Below, piece after piece: positions 22,962 to 30,736 of a DNA stretch of 38,919 bases. The stretch is from Candidatus Avelusimicrobium vaccinum (lineage in GTDB: Bacteria; Elusimicrobiota; Elusimicrobia; Elusimicrobiales; Elusimicrobiaceae), in NCBI GenBank assembly GCA_902794895.1, contig CADBIY010000012.1:1-38919 (forward strand), written 5' to 3'. The notes beneath the pieces were generated by a model. It was not told the origin of the DNA and searched no databases. It was given only the letters and a program-made list of their open reading frames with translations. Made by a program: the position numbers and the translations under genes. Position 1 is the first letter of the stretch. Every line of letters starts with the position of its first letter.

Positions 22962-23549
22962 CTATTTCTTGAGTTCCAACACTTCATCAATCAGTCCGTA
23001 CGCTTTTGCTTCTTGCGCAGACATATAGTAATTGCGTTCGCTATCCTGACGGATTTTTTCTTTATCTTGACCGGTATGTTTGGCCAAAATATCTAACAGA
23101 TGTTCTTTATTATCGCGCAGTTCCTTGGCTTCAATTTCAATATCCGTTACTTGTCCGGAAATTCCCCCTCCCCAAATAAGCGGTTGGTGAATCATAATAC
23201 GGGCATGCGGAAGTGCATAGCGTTTTCCCTTAGAGCCGGCCGCTAATAACACCGCACCAAAACTCATGGCCTGGCCCATACAAATAGTCGTAATCGGGGC
23301 TTTGATAAATTGCATCGTATCGTAAATGGCGAGTCCCGCCGTTACCATACCACCGGGAGAATTGATGTAAAGATTGATTTCCCGGGTAGGATCGTCCGCA
23401 TCCAAATACAACAATTGGGCAATAATCATGTTGGCGCTGGCAGTATCCACTTCACCTTCACGGCCGCCTACAAAAATAATACGGTCTTTTAATAGACGGG
23501 AAAAAATATCATAACCGACGTTCTTTTCAATAATAGTAGGTATAATCAT
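22962..23549 (-). CDS. clpP: ATP-dependent Clp protease proteolytic subunit, with Asn at the catalytic Asp position
   Basis: ClpP forms the tetradecameric peptidase chamber used by ClpX or ClpA/C. The 195-residue product has the family start (IIPTIIE, then [17 protein letters not shown]) and [16 protein letters not shown]. The nucleophile is Ser96 in [14 protein letters not shown] and the catalytic His is His121 in ARIMIHQPL. The third residue, Asp185 in E. coli (precursor numbering), aligns with Asn173 in [14 protein letters not shown] similar Asp-to-Asn triad is known in Listeria ClpP1. A three-residue insertion (IWGGGISGQ) follows the His. No Shine-Dalgarno is visible before 23549, and -10-like boxes lie 7 to 17 bases upstream, suggesting a leaderless or nearly leaderless message. 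It is not linked to tig or clpX here. Propeptide processing, if any, is minimal. Confidence 0.96.
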   Translation of the reverse strand: MIIPTIIEKNVGYDIFSRLLKDRIIFVGGREGEVDTASANMIIAQLLYLDADDPTREINLYINSPGGMVTAGLAIYDTMQFIKAPITTICMGQAMSFGAVLLAAGSKGKRYALPHARIMIHQPLIWGGGISGQVTDIEIEAKELRDNKEHLLDILAKHTGQDKEKIRQDSERNYYMSAQEAKAYGLIDEVLELKK

Positions 23550-23555
23550 GCATAT

Positions 23556-23566
23556 ATTGTAGTATA
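23556..23566 (-). promoter_or_regulatory. Overlapping -10 boxes for clpP
   Basis: On the minus strand TATACT (23566 to 23561) and TACAAT (23561 to 23556) overlap just before the clpP ATG at 23549. Initiation from either would leave zero to about five bases of leader. No clear -35 is seen. The region where it would lie is occupied by the first GACCTAGA repeat. Confidence 0.4.
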
Positions 23567-23583
23567 TTTTGGGCCTAACTGCG

Positions 23584-23614
23584 TCTAGGTCTTTTTAGTG
23601 GAAAGATCTAGGTC
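23584..23614 (-). repeat. Direct repeat GACCTAGA upstream of clpP (candidate operator)
   Basis: GACCTAGA occurs twice in the same orientation on the minus strand, at about 23614-23607 and 23591-23584, 23 bases apart (about two helical turns), immediately upstream of the clpP -10 boxes. It resembles a regulator-binding pair, but it is not the CtsR heptad (GGTCAAA) or CIRCE. Confidence 0.4.
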
Positions 23615-23684
23615 CAAAGACTCATGTTTTTTAAACCATAAATCATTAGAATAAGATTAGAAGGAAAACTTACAGGAGGATGTT

Positions 23685-24233
23685 ATGAAATTTAAAAAAT
23701 GGATGTGCACACTTGCCGCCGTAGCATTTTCGACCATGGCCTTTGCCGGAAATACCTCGGATTTGAAAGTATTAATTGACCAATTCTTTACCCCCATGGA
23801 GCAAGTTGAACAAGCCGGACAAAATCTGTCCGCGGAAGAACAAGAAATATTAAAAACCATGAAAGCCCTCAAATCCGGGCTGTTAACTTATGAAGAGCAT
23901 TTAACAACGAATCAATTAACAGAAACCGATAAAGCAATTCATGTATCGTTGAACACCACCATTCCTGCTATCTTTAATAAAATCCAAGAATCCAGTGATG
24001 AAGTAGCCGATGAAATGGAACCGGTTTTAAAAAAATTAACAGAAGATATTTTGAATAATCAAAATCAATTTAAGAAAGAAGAGATAAATACTGAAGCCGG
24101 ACAAGGAGTCATACTCATATTCTCGTACACCAAAGCCGAAGTAGACGGAGTATTATTAGGACGTGCTTCCCGCGTTATGCAACAGGAATTGCTGCAAATG
24201 ATGCAAGACTTGTTCGGTTCGGCAGCAGAATAA
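23685..24233 (+). CDS. Small secreted helical protein
   Basis: No family is recognised. The 182-residue product has a signal peptide (Lys-rich start, then CTLAAVAFSTMAFAG, cleavage after Ala-Phe-Ala at about residue 21). The mature part is acidic and predicted helical throughout, with heptad-like spacing (FTPMEQVEQAGQNLSAEEQ, then EVADEMEPVLKKLTEDILNNQ). It could form a periplasmic helical bundle. There are no cysteines after the signal region and no obvious catalytic motif. The strong AGGAGG ribosome-binding site five bases before the ATG suggests good translation. It is a single gene between clpP (divergent) and the pilus operon (convergent), with a shared terminator. The upstream promoter is unclear; TAGAAT at 23647-23652 is a possible -10. 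Confidence 0.75.
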   Translation: MKFKKWMCTLAAVAFSTMAFAGNTSDLKVLIDQFFTPMEQVEQAGQNLSAEEQEILKTMKALKSGLLTYEEHLTTNQLTETDKAIHVSLNTTIPAIFNKIQESSDEVADEMEPVLKKLTEDILNNQNQFKKEEINTEAGQGVILIFSYTKAEVDGVLLGRASRVMQQELLQMMQDLFGSAAE

Positions 24234-24246
24234 TTTAATCGTAATG

Positions 24247-24284
24247 AAAAAAATCCCAGCCACTCAGTGACTGGGATTTTTTTT
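24247..24284. terminator. Bidirectional terminator ending the pilus operon
   Basis: AAAAATCCCAG and CTGGGATTTTT form a stem closing over CCACTCAGTGA, which can itself fold, with long T runs on both strands. It ends the plus-strand small secreted gene and the long minus-strand pilus operon. Confidence 0.88.
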
Positions 24285-24296
24285 ACCACAATTTTT

Positions 24297-25961
24297 TTAG
24301 CGTTTATCTGCCCACCGCCAGAAACTATCTTCAAAATTATCAATCGTGTTATAACGGTACGCCTTACCCAATGCTTTTTCTACCGAATAAGGTTCATACA
24401 CTGTTTTCCCGTTTTTATCCTTTACCAAAAAACCGGTCGATGGGTTCCGTTTGGCTTCCCCTTGACTAAGCAACCGCGTAAATTGTTCAAACTGCATCCG
24501 GTTGGACGGGGACGAAGATCCGGAAGGATTGAGTAAAAACCGGACCATCGTATAGGCCTGGAAATACCAATCCTGCGCTTTTCCTTTACCGTCAGCAGAC
24601 TGCAAGGATCCTTCCTGCATAAATTCCTCAAACGGCGTAAAAAACAAGGGTTTTCCACGACGTTTTCCGCTTTTTGGAAAACGAGAGGCAGAAGAGGACC
24701 CAAAAATCGAAGAAGACCCGAAACTGCTCCCTGTTGAAGACGATTTTCGCCGGAAATTAAGCGTTCTAAAATCATTGGCCCAAGGCCCTCCTTTAGAACC
24801 ATTATACGCATGGTCTTCCATCATCACGGCAAGGCCTTCATCTAACCATAGGGGCGTCATCAATTGGCCTGTTTTATGGCTATCAAAAAACCGTTGGGTA
24901 AAAACATGCGTTAATTCATGCGTAAAAGATTCCTTGAGTTCTTGTCCTTTATTCGGCTCATCATACACAACGACTTCGCCACGTGTGGGATAGGCAACCG
25001 CACGGGACCAGGCAATAGCATTGGGTTCATGCCGCAAATAAGATGCGCGGTCTTGATATACAAACACACGCACCCGACCGGATATCATCCACGGAATAAA
25101 GCGCGTAAGCGTTTGATAGGCAGACTCAAAGGTCATCTGCATATTCGAAGAAGGAATCCCGGAAGTGCGTTTTTGGGTGTAAATATCAAAATGGTTACTT
25201 TTGCTGGCAACCCAAGTGACACCCGGACGATACGCATTGGGATTAAAGGCTTTATTAGGTGCCGGTACTTTGCCGGGTCTGTTTTGGGAAGCCGACGGCA
25301 AAATACGGCGGCCGGAGGAGGCTTTTTCTTTGGATTCCTCCAATAATTTTACTGCATACTCCAATTCAGCATCTGCGGCTTCTTCTTCCGGCGTTTTGGG
25401 AGTGTCCGCCTCCTCTGTTTTCGAAGACGGGGGTAACAATGCGTTCTCCTTCTCTATAGCAGTTTCCACTTCTGTGGGAACAGCGGTTGAATTTTTTTCC
25501 CGTTTTTCTTTTGCCATTTCCACCCGTTTAGCCGCTGCGGGAGATAACTTTTTGGCAGGCTGAACCGTCGTTTGAACCGATTGAACATTTCCCCCTACCG
25601 CAAGCGGCATATCTAACGTAGAACCGGTGGTAGAAACCGGTACAGGCGCGGGAGTTTTCGGTAAAGTTGTTTTTGGCGGTACCGGGGCCGCAGGCTCCGT
25701 AGCGGGAGGGACAGCACTTGCGGGTTGCTTTTCCGCAGAAGCGGAAGCCGGGGATTCGCTCGTTTTTGCCGGGATAGCAGAGGAAGCCACCCCTTGTATC
25801 GTTTGCGAGGACTTTTGAAAAGATTGTTTAAGCAAATCAATGCTGGAGGATCCGCCGCCCGGGCAAGAATCGCCGGTGCAGACGGACATTTCCGTCTGTC
25901 CCCAAACGGAAACACTTAGCATGAAACTTGTCAGTAAGAAAAACGATATTTTCTTGCGCAT
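24297..25961 (-). CDS. Exported zinc metallopeptidase (peptidase MA-like, HExxH)
   Basis: The 554-residue product has a signal peptide (Arg-Lys-Lys start, cleavage after Val-Trp-Gly at about residue 21). A long low-complexity region rich in Pro, Ala, Ser, Thr and Glu follows to about 235. The catalytic domain begins near KSNHFDIYTQ. The zinc motif is HELTH (His348, Glu349, His352), with the third ligand probably Glu375 in LWLDEGLAVMMED, the gluzincin arrangement of the peptidase MA-like group. A second Ser-rich insert lies around residues 400-430. The start is five bases after the upstream prepilin-like gene, with no clear ribosome-binding site, so it is translated as part of the pilus operon. 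It is the last gene. A role in processing pilus or secreted substrates is inference from position only. Confidence 0.8.
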   Translation of the reverse strand: MRKKISFFLLTSFMLSVSVWGQTEMSVCTGDSCPGGGSSSIDLLKQSFQKSSQTIQGVASSAIPAKTSESPASASAEKQPASAVPPATEPAAPVPPKTTLPKTPAPVPVSTTGSTLDMPLAVGGNVQSVQTTVQPAKKLSPAAAKRVEMAKEKREKNSTAVPTEVETAIEKENALLPPSSKTEEADTPKTPEEEAADAELEYAVKLLEESKEKASSGRRILPSASQNRPGKVPAPNKAFNPNAYRPGVTWVASKSNHFDIYTQKRTSGIPSSNMQMTFESAYQTLTRFIPWMISGRVRVFVYQDRASYLRHEPNAIAWSRAVAYPTRGEVVVYDEPNKGQELKESFTHELTHVFTQRFFDSHKTGQLMTPLWLDEGLAVMMEDHAYNGSKGGPWANDFRTLNFRRKSSSTGSSFGSSSIFGSSSASRFPKSGKRRGKPLFFTPFEEFMQEGSLQSADGKGKAQDWYFQAYTMVRFLLNPSGSSSPSNRMQFEQFTRLLSQGEAKRNPSTGFLVKDKNGKTVYEPYSVEKALGKAYRYNTIDNFEDSFWRWADKR

Positions 25962-25966
25962 AAAGG

Positions 25967-26425
25967 CTAGAGTTGCTCTGTATCGGCGGCATTAACCGTG
26001 TAAGTTAATTCGCAAGGCTTGTTCGGCTCTTCGGCGCTGGGCTCTGCGAATTCGGCCGTTACCGACACGGTATCCCCATTTACAGGCACCTTGCAGGTAT
26101 AACTACGGGTGGCATTTGTGTCAGTTTTATAACATTTGGATTGCGTATATGGCGACCATGTATCTTCTTCCGGATCAATTTTGCAATTCATCCAACAGCC
26201 AGCCATATCCCGTTGAAATACTGCCGGTTTTTTTTGGCTCCACATCATATTAATTTCGGCTTGGCAGGACTCTATCAATAATTCTTGGGAAACAGACAGA
26301 CGGGTCTGCCGCACGGAAGTCATGCGCGACAAACTGGCCCGCAATAACATAGTGGCCATGCCGGCTAACACGGCTGTAACTAATAACACCTGCATTAACG
26401 CTGCACCTTTATTATTTTTCAGCAT
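25967..26425 (-). CDS. Divergent prepilin-like protein (PilX/GspK-type position)
   Basis: A 152-residue protein with the N-terminal layout of prepilins: short basic leader (LKNNKG), then a hydrophobic helix (LMQVLLVTAVLAGMATMLL). If cleavage follows the Gly, the mature chain begins AALMQ, so position 5 is Gln rather than the Glu conserved in most pilins. Loss of Glu5 is known in minor tip subunits such as GspK and PilX. The C-terminal part has six cysteines that may pair. It follows the PilW-like gene by 19 bases with a GAGGA ribosome-binding site. It probably sits at the pilus or pseudopilus tip. The family call is from the N-terminus and operon position. Confidence 0.68.
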   Translation of the reverse strand: MLKNNKGAALMQVLLVTAVLAGMATMLLRASLSRMTSVRQTRLSVSQELLIESCQAEINMMWSQKKPAVFQRDMAGCWMNCKIDPEEDTWSPYTQSKCYKTDTNATRSYTCKVPVNGDTVSVTAEFAEPSAEEPNKPCELTYTVNAADTEQL

Positions 26426-26444
26426 AAAATCCTCTTCTTATTGA

Positions 26445-27245
26445 TTACGGCGTTGTTGTCAAAGCCCCACCGTTAGAAAGCAAAATACGCTCTTCAATCA
26501 CTTCATTCACAACAGGGTATGATGGCAATTCCAAAATAATATTAACACCCAACAAGGCCCCCTTGCTAACCGCACTAGCATTATTATTATAACTGGTCGT
26601 TCCATTATAATCTAATAATGTAAAAAGCGGCACCGGATAGTGTTTTCCACCACTGGTAGTATATGAATTACTGATAAATTTTACGTGGTTTAACCATACG
26701 GAAACCGTACGACTGCTTTTGTCAGCCGGACAAAAATCTGCCGCGGTTTCGGGCAAAACGGTATCATCCGCATCTGAGGAACCTTGCCAAACCACCCTTT
26801 TAATCACTCCGCCGTCAGCAGCCGGGCTGGTGGAAGGGGTGGTAGGTTGAACCGCATCTCCGGAAGAAAGCGTAAATTGATTTCCCCGTAAAAAACAATA
26901 GGCGATAAATTCTTTTGCTTTATCCGAATCAATACGTTTGCCTTGAACATTTACGTTATTGGCTAATACCAACAGCGGAATTTCAGCAGGCGTGGAACCG
27001 GAGGCAGTATTGGGAGCAGTTGTTAAGGGCCCTTTTACAAACAACACGCGGGAAGCATGGTGCACATCCTGACGTAATTGCCGTAACGCAATGGACAAAT
27101 TATTACGGAGCATCACCCGGCTACTGCCTACGCCGGATTCCCGGGAGGCCGCCGTCGTCAGCGAGGCAAGCGCTACGCCAATAAGCCCCACAATCATAGC
27201 GGCTAACAAAATTTCCGTTAACGTAAAACCATTTTTATTCTTCAT
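26445..27245 (-). CDS. Minor prepilin, PilW/GspJ-like
   Basis: The leader MKNKNG is followed by FTLTEILLAAMIVGLIGVALASL, a canonical class III prepilin N-terminus with Phe at +1 and Glu at +5. At 266 residues it is the largest of the prepilin set, as PilW and GspJ usually are. The globular part is rich in Ser, Thr and Asn. Its start overlaps the stop of the preceding PilV-like gene (ATGA), indicating coupled translation. It is expected to join the priming tip complex of the fibre. The PilW or GspJ label rests on size and order. Confidence 0.8.
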   Translation of the reverse strand: MKNKNGFTLTEILLAAMIVGLIGVALASLTTAASRESGVGSSRVMLRNNLSIALRQLRQDVHHASRVLFVKGPLTTAPNTASGSTPAEIPLLVLANNVNVQGKRIDSDKAKEFIAYCFLRGNQFTLSSGDAVQPTTPSTSPAADGGVIKRVVWQGSSDADDTVLPETAADFCPADKSSRTVSVWLNHVKFISNSYTTSGGKHYPVPLFTLLDYNGTTSYNNNASAVSKGALLGVNIILELPSYPVVNEVIEERILLSNGGALTTTP

Positions 27246-27757
27246 AAAGTAAACCCGTTACACGTAATATTAAAAGTAATTTGCAGTCGACGAAAGTGAA
27301 TATTTTCCAGTGCTGCAACATCATAATTAGTCTGATTTAAAAAAGCATTTTGCCCACGGCTGTTGCCGGAGGGATCATAAAACGGAACATCCCCCGGATT
27401 GGATATCGTGTATGTAAAAGAGCTATGGGAACGGTCACAAATTACCGGGAGCAAACAAGCAATATTATGGGTTACACTCACATCCAAAGGGCCAGTGCCC
27501 TGGGTATCTTCCGCGCATAGTCTAACTGAATTTTGAGATTCACCGGAAAATGACATGTTCTGCGAGTAAGCCTGCAATTGGTCATTGGCTTTTTCTACGG
27601 CTAACGCCATTTCTTCCCGAATATCCGGTTTGCCTGATTTATGGGATACAGACAGCAATACGCCAAAAGTCCCTGCTGCCACCAAAGCCAGTAATCCCAT
27701 GGCAATCAAGCCCTCCAGCAAGGTAACACCTTTTTGATTTGATAAAATTCGTCTCAT
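27242..27757 (-). CDS. Minor prepilin, PilV/GspI-like
   Basis: The leader ends in QKG, then VTLLEGLIAMGLLALVAAGTFGVLL, with Glu at +5 and the LLEGLIAM pattern typical of PilV and GspI. It has 171 residues, with four cysteines in the C-terminal half. A ribosome-binding site AGGAG lies about nine bases before the ATG. It sits nine bases after the previous prepilin gene and overlaps the next (PilW-like) by four bases. The V-W-X order (here genes 27242, 26445, 25967) matches minor pilin clusters of type IV pili. Confidence 0.8.
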   Translation of the reverse strand: MRRILSNQKGVTLLEGLIAMGLLALVAAGTFGVLLSVSHKSGKPDIREEMALAVEKANDQLQAYSQNMSFSGESQNSVRLCAEDTQGTGPLDVSVTHNIACLLPVICDRSHSSFTYTISNPGDVPFYDPSGNSRGQNAFLNQTNYDVAALENIHFRRLQITFNITCNGFTL

Positions 27758-27766
27758 AATATACTC

Positions 27767-28285
27767 CTAATCGGCCTCATATTCCAACGGCTCTAAACGG
27801 TCATCTATATAAATGGCATATTTATTATTATTTTTATACGTAGGGCCCGCCTGATCTGTTCCCAACACTACCATGACAATAGATCCTTGTTTATCTGTAA
27901 TAGAAGACGCTATCGTGGGAAGTGTACCGTAATAAAACTTATAAGGAAGGCCCTTAAAATCTTTAGGAGAGATAAACCCACAAGCCGCTAACTGTTTTAC
28001 CGTCAAACCAATAGACGTGCCCGGAATCCCCGTATTCACGGCCGCCGTACAAGAAGTCGAAAAATCTCCCGTAAATCCGGTAGCAGGAAACGTAACCGCT
28101 GCACCACGGCTGGCTTGACGGTAACTCTTGATTCCCTCCAGCAGTTTTTTAGCAGCCGCTTTGGCTTGGGAATTTTTCATTTCATAACGTGCAGAACGTA
28201 TCCCCGGTACCGCAAGCGACGCAATCACCGCCAGCAATAAGACGACTGCCAAAACCTCCATTAACGTAAACCCGCGTTTATTCAT
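27767..28285 (-). CDS. Type IV prepilin (PilE/GspG-like)
   Basis: The N-terminus MNKRG then FTLMEVLAVVLLLAVIASLAVP is a standard class III prepilin with Phe +1, Glu +5 and the proline near +22 that kinks the helix. The helix continues into AKAAAKKLLEGIKSYRQ as in major pilins. Two cysteines about 23 residues apart in the C-terminal half fit a disulfide-closed loop. It has 172 residues. The gene is ten bases upstream of the PilV-like gene and has GGGAG before its ATG. Confidence 0.85.
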   Translation of the reverse strand: MNKRGFTLMEVLAVVLLLAVIASLAVPGIRSARYEMKNSQAKAAAKKLLEGIKSYRQASRGAAVTFPATGFTGDFSTSCTAAVNTGIPGTSIGLTVKQLAACGFISPKDFKGLPYKFYYGTLPTIASSITDKQGSIVMVVLGTDQAGPTYKNNNKYAIYIDDRLEPLEYEAD

Positions 28286-28288
28286 AGT

Positions 28289-28789
28289 TTAACTCCCAAA
28301 TTTTTCTTCATTTCCGGTTGCACTGACACAATACGAATAATTCGTTTTATATTTAGCCGGTAATTTGTTCTGATTCGAACGTCCCAACATACACGCTAAC
28401 GGAGCATTTAAAGTCGTCTGAGCACATGGGGTGCCTGCTGTTTTTACGCTGTTGCACACGTAATACGCAAAATACGGATCATTCCAACCGCCGTCATTAT
28501 CTACATAATCACAATTAATTAAAGAGGATACGCTCGGTTCACTCGGCGCACAAGCACCTTTCGCGGCTAAGCGTCGAAACTCTGACCCGGCCCCCAATTT
28601 ACTAGCCCCATAATCTAAAACAAACCGTTGCACGGCTCCAGCCAAGACTTCGGTGCGTGTTTTAGCCGCCTGGATACGCGTTTCAATAACACCATTGCGA
28701 TAGGCTACCGTAGCCATTACGGCCAAGGCCGCCACAATGGTTGCCGCGATTAAAAGTTCCAGTAAGGTAAATCCTTTTCTGTTCTTCAT
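28289..28789 (-). CDS. Type IV prepilin (PilE/GspG-like)
   Basis: The start is set at the ATG at 28789 because MKNRKG then FTLLELLIAATIVAALAVMA is the conserved leader and helix. An upstream in-frame ATG at 28828 would add 13 residues that do not suit a prepilin leader. AAGGGG precedes 28789. The 166-residue product has Glu +5 and six cysteines in the C-terminal region (for example INCDYVDNDGGW and YYVCNSVKTAG), more than typical. It ends three bases before the next prepilin gene and lies 49 bases after the first prepilin of the series. Confidence 0.83.
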   Translation of the reverse strand: MKNRKGFTLLELLIAATIVAALAVMATVAYRNGVIETRIQAAKTRTEVLAGAVQRFVLDYGASKLGAGSEFRRLAAKGACAPSEPSVSSLINCDYVDNDGGWNDPYFAYYVCNSVKTAGTPCAQTTLNAPLACMLGRSNQNKLPAKYKTNYSYCVSATGNEEKFGS

Positions 28790-28838
28790 ACAAAGCCCCT
28801 TGTATAAGTATTGCGCAAATTTGCGCAAAATTCAAGCA

Positions 28839-29474
28839 TCAGGAAAGTGAACAAAGAGCCGTGGCAGTAGCCGTATTGGGAGCCACTTCTTCTACACTTC
28901 CGTCTTGCTTGATGTAAGCACCCGGATAATATGTCGTGTTGGACGCGTTGCAATTTTCCGACTTGGCCATGCACGCAATTCTATTTTCGCTACTGTTGGC
29001 CTTACAACACCGATTTCCTGTCCCGTCGGCCGGGCAAATATAAAAGAGATATCCCTTGTATTGGTTAGTAGAATCGTATGGAATCGGTTGTAAATAATCG
29101 CGGGCAACCAGCGCGTAACCAACTCTTGAATCATTCGACATTCCTTCATGGCCAGTAGGCAAAGTCACCGTAAACAGTTCGCTGATAGATGATATGTTTT
29201 TGATGTTCTCAAAAGTTGTTCCCGTTGAATTATAGGCGGCAATAAGCATTATGGTATTCTTCGGAGCATCATTAACATCCATACCTTCCGCAATAAAATC
29301 CGCACGCAAAGTGCGCACGCCGTTTCCCAAATCTTGCAACACGCCTTTAGCGGCTAAAAACTTATTACGTTCCTGCGTTTTTTTATAAGCCGGAACGGCA
29401 AAAGCCGTAATGGACACGGCAATTACTACCACAATTAACACTTCAAGCAACGTAAAACCATGACGGTTTTTCAT
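28839..29474 (-). CDS. Type IV prepilin, cysteine-rich, first of the prepilin series
   Basis: The leader MKNRHG and helix FTLLEVLIVVVIAVSITAFAVP show a class III prepilin with Glu +5 and the helix proline. With 211 residues it is the largest of the three PilE-like proteins. The C-terminal region contains seven cysteines within about 60 residues (YICPADGTGNRCCKAN, RIACMAKSENCN and a final CSLS), pointing to a disulfide-stabilised head. A strong AGGAGG lies five bases before the ATG. It directly follows pilC by nine bases, and being the first and best-translated prepilin it may be the major subunit. This last point is inference. Confidence 0.83.
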   Translation of the reverse strand: MKNRHGFTLLEVLIVVVIAVSITAFAVPAYKKTQERNKFLAAKGVLQDLGNGVRTLRADFIAEGMDVNDAPKNTIMLIAAYNSTGTTFENIKNISSISELFTVTLPTGHEGMSNDSRVGYALVARDYLQPIPYDSTNQYKGYLFYICPADGTGNRCCKANSSENRIACMAKSENCNASNTTYYPGAYIKQDGSVEEVAPNTATATALCSLS

Positions 29475-29483
29475 AGTTCCTCC

Positions 29484-30704
29484 TTAGTTGCCGCCGCCGA
29501 TTTGGGACAACTTGAAAATCGGCAAGAAAATAGAAGCCACCACTATACCGATCAGCGATCCAACCCCAACAATCAAAATAGGGTCAATCACAGCAGAGAA
29601 ACGGGCAATAAATTGCTCCACGTTATCTGCATAGAATTTAGAAAGAGTTGCAATAATACCGGGAAGTTTACCGGATTCTTCCCCCATCAGCATCATTTCC
29701 GTCATCAGTCCGGGAAATACACCCGTTGCACGGAAGGAATCTGAAATAGATTTCCCAGCCGCCACATCGGCACGCACTTGTTTAAGTGCATTTTGAATAA
29801 TCACGTTTCCGTCAAAAGATTCTTCCAAAACCAAAATTGCATTCAAAATCGTTACACCGCTTTTAAGCAAAGTAGATAAGGTGGAAAGCATCCGGTCAAA
29901 ATAAATATTTTTAAGGAAGTTTCCAAAAATCGGCATACTGAGCAAAAAGGAGTGCCAGCGTTTTTGTCCGTCCACCGTTTTAATATAAAAACGGAACGCC
30001 ACAAATAAAAACACCATGATAGCAATCAGCAAAATCCCGTTATTAACAATTAAACTGGAAATATTTAATACGACCACCGTAATCATAGGCAAGTCGATAT
30101 TAAAATCTTTAAAAATTTGCGCAAAAGTAGGTACAATTCCTACCACAAAGTAAATAAGTACACCGACTGATGCAATAGCCAAAATCACCGGATACGTAAT
30201 AGCCGTAATAATTTTACTTTTCATGCCTTCTTGGGTTTTGGTATAAATAGAGATCTGCATCAGTGTATCCGCCAATTTACCGCCCACTTCCCCGGCTTGT
30301 ACCAAGGAAAGCCAAATATGGCTAAACGTGCGCGGGTGATTCGATAAGGCGGTATGAAGGGATTGCCCGCCCGCAATATCTTTGGCAACTTGCGTAAGCA
30401 CAATACCCAACGTTGCATTAGAAGAATATTCTCCTAACAAGGACACGGCACGCACCAACGGAACGCCCCCCGCAATTAAGGTGGAAAGTTGTTCCGCAAA
30501 GAAAGCAAGTACATGCCCGGGGACACGCCCCCCCCGTTTGCGGTGTCCGCCGCTAAACAAGCCACCGCTGCCTTCACGTACATCTAATACCAGATAACCT
30601 TTGTTCTGTAAGGCAAAAATAACTTTTTCGCGGTTATCTGCCGCAACCGTGCCTTTATGGGATTTTCCATTTGAATCTTTTACTAAATATGTGTATTTTT
30701 GCAT
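29484..30704 (-). CDS. pilC: Inner-membrane platform protein PilC/GspF
   Basis: PilC/GspF is the polytopic platform that couples the assembly ATPase to pilin polymerisation. The 406-residue product begins QKYTYLVKDSNGKSHKGTV as family members do. It has two homologous cytoplasmic helical domains (LAFFAEQLSTLIAGGVPLVRAVSLL and its repeat MLSTLSTLLKSGVTILNAILVLEESF), and hydrophobic segments near residues 165-195, 215-245 and 375-400. The GEVGGKL and GEESGKL motifs in the two halves are diagnostic. AGAGGG precedes the start. It follows pilB by 32 bases and precedes the prepilins by nine bases. A type II secretion GspF cannot be distinguished from PilC by sequence alone. Confidence 0.94.
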   Translation of the reverse strand: MQKYTYLVKDSNGKSHKGTVAADNREKVIFALQNKGYLVLDVREGSGGLFSGGHRKRGGRVPGHVLAFFAEQLSTLIAGGVPLVRAVSLLGEYSSNATLGIVLTQVAKDIAGGQSLHTALSNHPRTFSHIWLSLVQAGEVGGKLADTLMQISIYTKTQEGMKSKIITAITYPVILAIASVGVLIYFVVGIVPTFAQIFKDFNIDLPMITVVVLNISSLIVNNGILLIAIMVFLFVAFRFYIKTVDGQKRWHSFLLSMPIFGNFLKNIYFDRMLSTLSTLLKSGVTILNAILVLEESFDGNVIIQNALKQVRADVAAGKSISDSFRATGVFPGLMTEMMLMGEESGKLPGIIATLSKFYADNVEQFIARFSAVIDPILIVGVGSLIGIVVASIFLPIFKLSQIGGGN

Positions 30705-30736
30705 AAACCCTCTTTACTACAAACTAGACCGCCGGC

